From assembly GCA_011051925.1 (NCBI GenBank), contig DRKE01000180.1, positions 1 through 5,338 of the forward strand: a stretch of 5,338 nucleotides of DNA, written 5' to 3'. The position numbers and the translations under genes were made by a program. Positions 1 through 5,310 of this stretch are shown here, in pieces. How positions within the stretch are numbered: the first letter of the stretch is position 1; every line of letters begins with the position of its first letter. The notes below the pieces were generated by a model that had not been told where the DNA came from, ran no database searches, and saw nothing but the letters and a program-made list of their open reading frames with translations. Origin of the DNA: Deltaproteobacteria bacterium. GTDB taxonomy: Bacteria > Myxococcota_A > UBA9160 > UBA4427.

Positions 1-138
1 ATCGTCTGGGGCCTGGCCGATGGCCGGCAGCTCCGGGTCCGTTTCCCGCAATGGGCGACGGAACTCCGGAGGCAGCGTCCGCTCTCGGCGTCCCCCGACG
101 TGGGATTGGCGGCGCTGCTCGCGAAGGGATCCGGGTGA
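1..138 (+). CDS. C-terminal end of an unidentified protein (5' part outside window)
   Basis: Frame 1 is open from the first base to a TGA at 136–138 and gives 45 residues, beginning IVWGLADGRQLRVRF and ending LAALLAKGSG. About 38 of the 45 third codon positions are G or C, like the confident genes here, and the residue composition is that of a normal soluble protein. I do not recognise the family: the visible part shows a short DGR turn followed by a basic helix-like stretch, with no membrane segment or catalytic motif. The gene converges with the J-domain gene, leaving 24 bp between the two stop codons. The opposite strand is also open here with somewhat weaker codon bias, so the call is moderate. 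Confidence 0.5.
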   Translation: MVWGLADGRQLRVRFPQWATELRRQRPLSASPDVGLAALLAKGSG

Positions 139-162
139 ACGAGGCCGGCTTTTCTCGGGCGC

Positions 163-1665
163 TCAGTCGTCGATCGAGGGTTCGAGGGCGCGGGCGCGTT
201 CGATCAGTTCACTGGCGCGTTCCTGCTCTCCACTGGCCCGGAGCACCATGCCGAGTCGGAACAGGATGACCGCGTCGTCCGGCGCCGCGCGGGCCGCGAG
301 CTCCAGGTGTTCGAGGGCTCGGGCCACGTCCGACTGCGGTTGCTTGTAGAGCGCCCAGCCCAGCCCCGACTGATAGGCGGGCTCGTCGGGCCACAGATCG
401 ACTGCGGGCTCGAGATACTCGAGGGCCCCCTCGAAATTGCCCATGCGCAGGAGGATCTCGCCCTTGCGAAAGGAGGTCTCGGCCTGGGCGAGACGGGCGG
501 TATCGATTTCGGGCTCGTCGCCCCCGCCCGCGTCGTAGGCGGCCCGTTTGTCCGGATCCGACAGCGTTTCGAAGGCTTCGGCGATCCGTGCGAAGACGCG
601 TGCTGCGTCCTCCCGCAGCGCCTCGAGTCCCATGCGGGCGAGCGCATCGGGATGGTATTTCTTGGCCGCCTTGAAATAGGCCTTCTTGATGTCGGCGGTG
701 CCCGCATCCTGCTCGAGGCCCAGGGCCTCGTAGTGGTCGATTCCGTCCAGTCGCTCGATCAGGGATCCGATCTCCGCGCGAAGGGCCTCGGAGCGGGCGT
801 CCGATTTCGCGACGCCCGCCGTTTCGCGGGCTTCCTGGCGCGCGGTCCCGCCGGCGGTCGTCGAGGAGGCCCCCTCGGCGACCTCGATCTCGACCTCGAA
901 GTCGAAGGGCGCGGGCTCTGCCCGCGCGCTCGTCGTCGCTCGTTCGCGAAGGATGCCCGCGTGCAGCAGGACCCACAGGGTTCCAGCAGCCAGGGGATCG
1001 CCAGCGCATTCGCCCAGGATCTGCCCGAGGGAGACCGTGCCGTCGAGGCGGTCGATGGCCCGTCGGGCAAGCTCGCCGGCCTCGCCGAGGCTTGCCGCGA
1101 TGCGTCGATAGCGGGGCGGAATGTCGGCCCGGAGATCGCTTTCCGGCAGCAGTGCGGCGAAGAGGCGTTCGCTTCCCCAACGCAGGGGAAGTTGTTCCTG
1201 GAGAAGCTTCAGACCATCCAGCGGCTTGCCCGACCGGGCATCGGGCACGGGCTCGTCCTGCCAGGCGAAGGTGCCCGTCTGCCACTCGAAGGTCTCCCCC
1301 AGGCTGCGGCGGGTCTGCTTCCGGATCGCCTTGTAGAGCTGTCGGGCGTCGAGCAGGCGGAGAGCGAGGACGGCGGACGCTTCAGGACAATCGCGCTCGC
1401 GCGCGAATTGTTCGACCTTGAAACGTTCGGCGCCGGTGATCTGTCCCGACTCTTCGAGATTGCGTGCGAAGCCCGTCTCCTGCGGTGTCGATTCGACCGA
1501 AAGCGGAGAGCCGTCGAGGAACTGGACGCGGCGTTCGAGGCTGCCCCGGGACAGGGACAGCCAGCCGGATCGACGGTCCCGCCAGGCCTCGGCAAAGAGA
1601 CGGGGGATCCGCGTCGCGTCGATGCTGCCTTCGGTGGCGGTCTTCGTCGCAGGCTGTTCGCTCAT
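163..1665 (-). CDS. DUF4388 (PATAN-like) – J-domain – TPR protein
   Basis: A 500-residue soluble protein. Residues about 14–138 look like a DUF4388/PatA N-terminal domain: a GSIDATRIPRLFAEAW start, a basic strand before an FLDGSPL turn, then a helical part ending in FEWQTGTFAW. Residues about 200–300 form a less conserved linker rich in Ala, Glu and Arg. Residues 310–378 are a J-domain (HYEALGL, KKAYFKAAKKYHPD, IAEAFETLSDPDKRAAYD) with the Hsp70-contacting HPD motif intact at 338–340. Residues 393–497 are about three TPR units. There is no Gly/Phe region, zinc finger or substrate-binding domain, so it is not a classical DnaJ. A J-domain normally stimulates a DnaK-type ATPase, and TPRs bind partner proteins; a co-chaperone or scaffold for a signalling complex is the likely role. 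The ATG start is preceded by only a weak GGGA. It is the last gene of the cluster, 24 bp after the V4R gene. No signal peptide or membrane helix is seen. Confidence 0.9.
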   Translation of the reverse strand: MSEQPATKTATEGSIDATRIPRLFAEAWRDRRSGWLSLSRGSLERRVQFLDGSPLSVESTPQETGFARNLEESGQITGAERFKVEQFARERDCPEASAVLALRLLDARQLYKAIRKQTRRSLGETFEWQTGTFAWQDEPVPDARSGKPLDGLKLLQEQLPLRWGSERLFAALLPESDLRADIPPRYRRIAASLGEAGELARRAIDRLDGTVSLGQILGECAGDPLAAGTLWVLLHAGILRERATTSARAEPAPFDFEVEIEVAEGASSTTAGGTARQEARETAGVAKSDARSEALRAEIGSLIERLDGIDHYEALGLEQDAGTADIKKAYFKAAKKYHPDALARMGLEALREDAARVFARIAEAFETLSDPDKRAAYDAGGGDEPEIDTARLAQAETSFRKGEILLRMGNFEGALEYLEPAVDLWPDEPAYQSGLGWALYKQPQSDVARALEHLELAARAAPDDAVILFRLGMVLRASGEQERASELIERARALEPSIDD

Positions 1666-1689
1666 CGATCCCGATCCGTTTCCGGTCTG

Positions 1690-2751
1690 CTAGAGGCGAT
1701 GTCGCTGGACATCGGCGATCTGGAAGGCGGTCGCAATGGCCTCGGGAAGATCCTTGCGAAGGATCAGATGGGAGGCCTCGAGGCCGGCAATCGCGGCTTC
1801 CGCATGGGGCGAGACACCGGTGATGAGACCCTGCGCGCTCCAGGACTCGATCGTTTCGAGGACCTGCTCGAGCGCGGCAGCGCCGAAGCCCTCGTCGAGG
1901 GGCTGCTCGCGCAGGTCGATGACGACCGCGCGGATCTCGGAGATCCCGGGATCGCGACCCAGCATCTCGACGGTGCCGAGGGCCTCATCGAGGGTCGTGA
2001 AGGGCAACACCATCACGGGGCCCCAGATGTGGACGACGGCCTGGGAGCGGTCGAAACGCCCGTCGAGATCCCGCGATGCGACCGGGGGCAGGGGAGTGCG
2101 TTCGATCGGGGCAATCGCGGCCACCCGTCGAAAGTCGTCGAAAGGCACCTGGGAGAGCAGCCAATGGATCTCGCCATCCTCGCTGCCCTGCCATTGCTCG
2201 ATCTCCCGGACCTCGAAACGGCAGGCGTCGGCACCGGTCGCCGCGCATTCCGTTTCGCGTGCCAGGAGAGCCCGGTCGAGGGTGCCGCAGAGCCAGCCCG
2301 TCGTGTATCCGGCGCTCATCCAGCAATGGGGAACGGAGCTGGCTCCCAGGCGTGAACAGCGCGCGACGGCCTCGTGGCGCTCGGGCCAATGCCCTTCGAG
2401 GCTGAATTCGCCCGTGGGTCCGACGATCGCGCCCGAGGTCCAATGCATCAGGAGGGGCGTCGTTTCGGGGCCCTCGCTGAAGGGCGAGAGTGGATCGCCC
2501 TCGTGGGTCCGGCACATCCGCGCCGCATCGCGGAATCCATGAAGAAGGCCGATCTGGAAGAGGGCGAGGGCCGAATCCCGGGTGCCGAGTTCGTCGTGGA
2601 GTTCGACGAGCAGCGAGGCGAGAAAGCGACCGTCCATGAAGAGTTTGGGATCGTTCATGAGGACCGTGTCGGGGCCGAAGCCCAGTCGGGTCAACAATTC
2701 GAGCGGATCGCGCCGCTCGGACTTGGTTTCAGGCCTGGGGGGTTGTCGCAC
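1690..2751 (-). CDS. XylR_N/V4R ligand-sensor with C-terminal STAS-like domain
   Basis: A 353-residue soluble protein. Residues about 20–105 resemble XylR_N, the N-terminal region of aromatic-responsive activators (LMNDPKLFMDGRFL, then GLLHGFRDAARM). Residues about 118–185 are a V4R (4-vinyl-reductase) domain with a GYTTGW turn. C143, E166, C169 and C177 reproduce the zinc-ligand spacing I recall for the phenol sensors MopR/DmpR (C155, E178, C181, C189), and W122 falls where a pocket tryptophan is expected. Residues about 237–345 look STAS-like: a strand pair, a VVIDL strand followed by LDEGFG, and helices ending in LPEAIATAF. The sigma-54 AAA+ and helix-turn-helix domains of XylR-type activators are absent. 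Where SpoIIAA/RsbR proteins carry a phosphorylated Ser/Thr, this one has acidic or Gly residues. The GTG start at 2751 is supported by GAGGA seven bases upstream. It lies 18 bp after the HD-GYP gene. The ligand is unknown; an aromatic or other small hydrophobic compound is inference. Confidence 0.85.
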   Translation of the reverse strand: MRQPPRPETKSERRDPLELLTRLGFGPDTVLMNDPKLFMDGRFLASLLVELHDELGTRDSALALFQIGLLHGFRDAARMCRTHEGDPLSPFSEGPETTPLLMHWTSGAIVGPTGEFSLEGHWPERHEAVARCSRLGASSVPHCWMSAGYTTGWLCGTLDRALLARETECAATGADACRFEVREIEQWQGSEDGEIHWLLSQVPFDDFRRVAAIAPIERTPLPPVASRDLDGRFDRSQAVVHIWGPVMVLPFTTLDEALGTVEMLGRDPGISEIRAVVIDLREQPLDEGFGAAALEQVLETIESWSAQGLITGVSPHAEAAIAGLEASHLILRKDLPEAIATAFQIADVQRHRL

Positions 2752-2758
2752 GAACCGG

Positions 2759-2763
2759 TCCTC
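2759..2763 (-). promoter_or_regulatory. Ribosome-binding site of the V4R–STAS gene
   Basis: On the minus strand, GAGGA stands seven bases before the GTG at 2751. It lies inside the 18-bp gap after the TAG of the HD-GYP gene, so it fixes the GTG as the start and supports translation from a shared transcript. Confidence 0.6.
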
Positions 2764-2769
2764 GGATTC

Positions 2770-3897
2770 CTATCCTTCGATGAATGCGTAGATGTCGAAT
2801 TTCTGGTCTTTCGAGATGAAGGCTTCACCCTCATCCTCGAGCAGTTGCAGGAATGCGTCGACCACGATGGGGTCGAATTGGGTCCCGGAGAATTTGTGCA
2901 GCTCCGCGACGACGACGTCGATCGAAAGGGCCTTGCGGTAGGGACGATCCGAGGTCATCGCCTCCACGGTGTCGGCGACGACGATCACGCGCGAGGGCAG
3001 TGGGATCTGGTCCCCGGCGAGTCGATCGGGATAGCCGCGGCTGCAGCCGTCGTACCATTCGTGGTGATGTCGTACGCAGGGGACGATGCTGTGGAGGAAC
3101 TCGACCGGTTCGAGGATCTTGGCACCGATCTCCGGATGTTTCTGGATCTCCCGATATTCCTCGGCATCCAGGCGGTCGGGTTTGGTGATGATCGCATCGG
3201 GAATGCCGATCTTGCCCACGTCGTGGAGCAGGCCGGCGAAGTAGATCCGTTCGATCAGCTCCTTGCGCAGTCCCATCCGGCCTCCGAGTCGGGAGGCATA
3301 GACCGCGACGCGTTCTGAATGACCCCGCGTATAGGCATCCTTCGCATCGATCGCCTCGGCCAGGGCCCGGATCGTCTGGATATAGGCCGTACGGAGTTCC
3401 TGGTTCTTCCCGTCGAGCTGCTTCGTGCGCTCCCGGACCTTGAGCTCGAGATTCTTGTTCATGTCCTGGAGCTTGAAGTTCTGCTCCCGGGTGACCTGGT
3501 TCAGGCGCTTGATCTCGGCCTTGAGCTCGTAGTGATCGAAGGCCTGCCGGAGCGTGGCCTTCAGCTCCTCGTCGTTCCAGGGTTTCGTGATCAGGCGGAA
3601 GATCTCGCCCTTGTTGATCGCTTCGACGGCGATCGTCATGTCGGTATATCCCGTGAGCATCATGCGGACGATGTCGGCATGGCGATCGCGGACCGAGGAC
3701 AGGAAATCGGCGCCGCTCATCTCGGGCATGCGCTGGTCGGAGACGATGACCTGGGGTTCGCAACGTTCGAGCAGCTCGAGCGCCTCCGCCGGCGAACTCG
3801 CCGTGAGGACCTCGATCGGTTCGCTTCGGAGAAGACGCTGGAGCGCCTTCAGGATGTTGACCTCGTCGTCGACGAACAAGACGGTGTGCTGCTGCAC
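2770..3897 (-). CDS. Response regulator with HD-GYP c-di-GMP phosphodiesterase domain (RpfG-like)
   Basis: A 375-residue cytoplasmic response regulator. Residues 4–120 are a receiver domain with the acidic pair D10/D11, phospho-acceptor D54 (IVSDQRMP), T82 (LTGYTD) and K105 (ITKPW). Residues about 122–170 are a charged coiled-coil linker. Residues 172–360 are an HD-GYP domain with H193, the HD pair H225/D226, K229, H254, H278/H279 and D309, followed by SDRPYRKAL. These metal-site residues appear complete, so hydrolysis of cyclic-di-GMP, probably to GMP or pGpG, is expected on receiver phosphorylation. One oddity: the signature normally reading HHExxDGxGYP has three residues between DG and GYP (HHEWYDGCSRGYP), an in-frame two-residue insertion. 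The start is GTG, with GGGGG six bases upstream. It is the first gene of the cluster and follows a 272-bp non-coding interval. No cognate histidine kinase is present in the window. RpfG is the best-known relative; orthology is not claimed. Confidence 0.95.
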   Translation of the reverse strand: MQQHTVLFVDDEVNILKALQRLLRSEPIEVLTASSPAEALELLERCEPQVIVSDQRMPEMSGADFLSSVRDRHADIVRMMLTGYTDMTIAVEAINKGEIFRLITKPWNDEELKATLRQAFDHYELKAEIKRLNQVTREQNFKLQDMNKNLELKVRERTKQLDGKNQELRTAYIQTIRALAEAIDAKDAYTRGHSERVAVYASRLGGRMGLRKELIERIYFAGLLHDVGKIGIPDAIITKPDRLDAEEYREIQKHPEIGAKILEPVEFLHSIVPCVRHHHEWYDGCSRGYPDRLAGDQIPLPSRVIVVADTVEAMTSDRPYRKALSIDVVVAELHKFSGTQFDPIVVDAFLQLLEDEGEAFISKDQKFDIYAFIEG

Positions 3898-3903
3898 CGA
3901 ACG

Positions 3904-3908
3904 CCCCC
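3904..3908 (-). promoter_or_regulatory. Likely ribosome-binding site of the HD-GYP gene
   Basis: On the minus strand, GGGGG lies six bases before the GTG at 3897. It is a weak G-only match to the anti-Shine-Dalgarno sequence and sits one base outside the foot of the leader hairpin at 3910–3948. Confidence 0.4.
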
Positions 3909-3909
3909 A

Positions 3910-3948
3910 GACGAAATCCCGACCCTTCCCTGGAGCGGGGGTTTCGTC
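3910..3948 (-). promoter_or_regulatory. Leader inverted repeat before the HD-GYP gene
   Basis: The arms GACGAAA (3910–3916) and TTTCGTC (3942–3948) are perfectly complementary over 7 bp. After one mismatch on the minus-strand RNA (3917/3941) three further G–C pairs follow (3918–3920 with 3938–3940), enclosing a 17-nt loop. In the transcript the hairpin would end just before the GGGGG ribosome-binding site. There is no run of T after it, so it is not an intrinsic terminator. A role in translation or transcript stability is inference. Confidence 0.4.
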
Positions 3949-3966
3949 GTTGGATGCGGGCCCAAG

Positions 3967-3983
3967 GATCCCGCTCAGGGATC
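3967..3983. repeat. Short inverted repeat GATCCC-N5-GGGATC
   Basis: Perfect 6-bp arms (3967–3972 and 3978–3983) surround a 5-base centre, about 70–85 bp upstream of the HD-GYP start codon. The size and symmetry would fit a small operator or a weak hairpin. No regulator is identified. Confidence 0.35.
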
Positions 3984-4036
3984 GGTATCGGCGGGATGGC
4001 GGCGTACCGTTAGGAAACCCGCGTCTCGAAGGGGGT

Positions 4037-4069
4037 CGATCGGGCGGGGTGCCCGCCAGGGAACGATCG
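4037..4069. repeat. GC-rich nested inverted repeat in the intergenic interval
   Basis: The inner arms GGCGGG (4043–4048) and CCCGCC (4052–4057) enclose a 3-base loop. Flanking CGATCG copies (4037–4042 and 4064–4069) can pair outside it, leaving a 6-base bulge (4058–4063). The structure lies about 100 bp downstream of the AAA+ stop codon. No T-run follows on either strand, so if it stops transcription or protects the 3' end it is not a classical intrinsic terminator. Confidence 0.35.
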
Positions 4070-4169
4070 GATCGCGCCGCGCCTGCAGACTCGCGGCATG
4101 CCAGCGGCAGATTCCACTCGGGGGTGGCGTCGGATCACCCCGGACGAGAACGGCCGGATTCCCGGGCGA

Positions 4170-5096
4170 TCAGAGATAGTTCCCGCCGTCCATGTGGATC
4201 CGGGTATGGGCATGTCGATGACGGCTGAGTTCCCGGGCGAAATCGTCGTTCGAGACGGGTTCGGGGTTCTCCCCCGCCGCATCGAGCCGGGCTTTCCGCC
4301 GGAGTACGGCGTGCAGCATCCGCACCCAGTCCCCGATGCTCGGCTCCCGGGTATTGCCGACGATCTTCGTCCAATCGATGTCTCCGAAGATCGTCCGAGC
4401 GGCGCGACCTTCCGCCCGGGCGGCGTGGATCTGGAGAGCCTCGATGACGTCATCGGGAAAGATGGGATTGACTTCGATCACGCGTTCGAAGCGCCCGGGC
4501 GACAGGAACGCATGGGGCAGCGTGTCCGGGTGGCTGGTGCTGCCGAGGACCAGGCAATGGGGGGTCGAGAGCGCGCGGTCGATCAGTTCGAAGAGGAAAT
4601 CCATGATCGGTCCGGTCGGCAGCTCGGCGGCCCGGGACCCCATGTCGTGGGCCTGCGAGAATTCGAGTTCATCGAAGAAGACCGTGACCGCGGGCATCTC
4701 GTCGAGGGCGGCCGACCAGCCTCGGATGAGTTCCCCGACCTTTCCCGAACCGTGGATCACGTCGAGCACCATGCGGGGCACGTCGACGCGGATGAAGGCC
4801 ATCTCCGTATGGGTCGCGAGGGCTTCGGCGAGCAGGGATTTTCCGCTGGCCCGGCGACCGATCATCAGCATCGCCGTCGGGGGAAACGTTCCCCACCGCT
4901 CATAGACCTCGGGACTCGTCTGTGCGTAGGCGTAGGTGAGGATCTCCTCCTTGGCGGAGACGAGCCCGCCGATCTCCTCGAAGGCGACGTCGGGCGAGGG
5001 AACGATCTTCGCGCCGCGTGCCAGGGGATCGACCGCCCGCTGGAAGCTCGACCAGATGTTGAGGGCGCGTTCGGCCTGGATCGATCGATCGGTCAT
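4170..5096 (-). CDS. AAA+ ATPase, CDC48/FtsH-like module, without protease domain
   Basis: A 308-residue protein with one AAA+ module. Residues 1–35 are a helical N-terminal part. The VAFEEIGGLVSAKEEI stretch (37–52) is the entry typical of classic AAA proteins. Walker A is GRRASGKS (80–87, K86) and Walker B is VTVFFDE (137–143, D142/E143). R202 and R205 in SPGRFER match the paired arginine-finger positions of p97/FtsH. A helical lid follows at about 212–295. Departures from the family are a sensor-1 Asn replaced by Ser (S188 in GSTSHPD), the usual Arg before PGRF replaced by S199, and a pore-loop-1 region reading VIHG (113–116) instead of an aromatic-hydrophobic-Gly motif. There is no zinc-protease, second AAA ring or membrane helix. 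It should bind and hydrolyse ATP; the substrate is unknown. The start is ATG, with no clear Shine-Dalgarno sequence. It faces away from tRNA-Glu and lies 272 bp upstream of the HD-GYP gene, so it may be a separate transcription unit. Confidence 0.88.
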   Translation of the reverse strand: MTDRSIQAERALNIWSSFQRAVDPLARGAKIVPSPDVAFEEIGGLVSAKEEILTYAYAQTSPEVYERWGTFPPTAMLMIGRRASGKSLLAEALATHTEMAFIRVDVPRMVLDVIHGSGKVGELIRGWSAALDEMPAVTVFFDELEFSQAHDMGSRAAELPTGPIMDFLFELIDRALSTPHCLVLGSTSHPDTLPHAFLSPGRFERVIEVNPIFPDDVIEALQIHAARAEGRAARTIFGDIDWTKIVGNTREPSIGDWVRMLHAVLRRKARLDAAGENPEPVSNDDFARELSRHRHAHTRIHMDGGNYL

Positions 5097-5170
5097 CGCG
5101 GCAGGCTAGCCGATCCGGCCCCGAGCGCGGGTGCCCGGGATCGTTGCGGGGCAGAAACGCAGCTCGAAGG

Positions 5171-5199
5171 GTGGCACCTTCCGCGACCTGCGCGATACT
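5171..5199 (+). promoter_or_regulatory. Putative sigma-70-type promoter of tRNA-Glu
   Basis: GTGGCA (5171–5176, 4/6 to TTGACA) and GATACT (5194–5199, 4/6 to TATAAT) are separated by 17 bp. The -10 lies 13 bases before the tRNA's first base. The bases after it (GCGCGCCC) are all G/C, as in stringently controlled stable-RNA promoters. Both boxes are imperfect, so this is a position-supported guess. Confidence 0.4.
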
Positions 5200-5212
5200 G
5201 CGCGCCCAGCGC

Positions 5213-5287
5213 GTCCCCATCGTCTATCGGTCAGGACACCAGCCTTTCAAGCTGGTGAGGCGGGTTCGATTCCCGCTGGGGACGCCA
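5213..5287 (+). tRNA. tRNA-Glu (anticodon UUC)
   Basis: A full cloverleaf can be drawn. The acceptor stem GTCCCCA/TGGGGAC has 7 perfect pairs. The anticodon stem CCAGC/GCTGG encloses CTTTCAA, with anticodon TTC at 5246–5248. The T-arm is GCGGG-TTCGATT-CCCGC. A G discriminator at 5284 precedes an encoded CCA (5285–5287). The anticodon reads GAA/GAG, giving glutamate. It is divergent from the AAA+ gene and followed at once by an intrinsic terminator, so it appears to be a single-tRNA unit. Confidence 0.97.
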
Positions 5288-5290
5288 GTG

Positions 5291-5310
5291 CGCCGTGGAC
5301 ACGGCGTTTT
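5291..5310 (+). terminator. Intrinsic terminator of tRNA-Glu
   Basis: CGCCGT (5291–5296) and ACGGCG (5301–5306) form a perfect 6-bp GC-rich stem around GGAC, followed directly by TTTT (5307–5310). It begins three bases after the encoded CCA, as expected for the end of the tRNA transcript. The T-run is short. Confidence 0.75.

Larger units (their letters stand above)
3898..4169. other. 272-bp non-coding interval between AAA+ and HD-GYP genes
   Basis: No credible gene is seen here; open frames through it are shadows of the flanking genes or short Arg-rich runs without a ribosome-binding site. The interval holds three inverted repeats (3910–3948, 3967–3983 and 4037–4069). It should contain the end of the AAA+ transcript and the promoter of the HD-GYP cluster, but I could not find a convincing -35/-10 pair, a sigma-54 -24/-12 site or a T-tailed terminator on the minus strand. 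Confidence 0.6.

Noticed and set aside
1..51. Possible minus-strand gene start (TTG at 51, 17 codons running off the left edge)
   Set aside because: It shares the codon register with the plus-strand frame, has weaker third-position bias and no well-spaced ribosome-binding site. The plus-strand reading is preferred.
139..162. Bidirectional terminator between the convergent stop codons
   Set aside because: The only pairing is a 4-bp CGAG/CTCG stem around ten bases with a T-run inside the loop, too weak to call.
4010..4453. 147-codon minus-strand open frame overlapping the 3' end of the AAA+ gene
   Set aside because: Arg/Pro/Ser-rich composition typical of an out-of-frame reading, no ribosome-binding site, and it overlaps a confident gene.
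5097..5212. Promoter for the AAA+ gene in the divergent region
   Set aside because: A TTCGAG-17-AACGAT arrangement exists on the minus strand but matches the consensus too poorly to annotate.
307..5258. Chain of long plus-strand open frames (up to 682 codons) running opposite the four minus-strand genes
   Set aside because: Their products are low-information antisense translations, while the minus-strand frames show clear J-domain, V4R, HD-GYP and AAA+ motifs. Long antisense frames are expected opposite high-GC genes.
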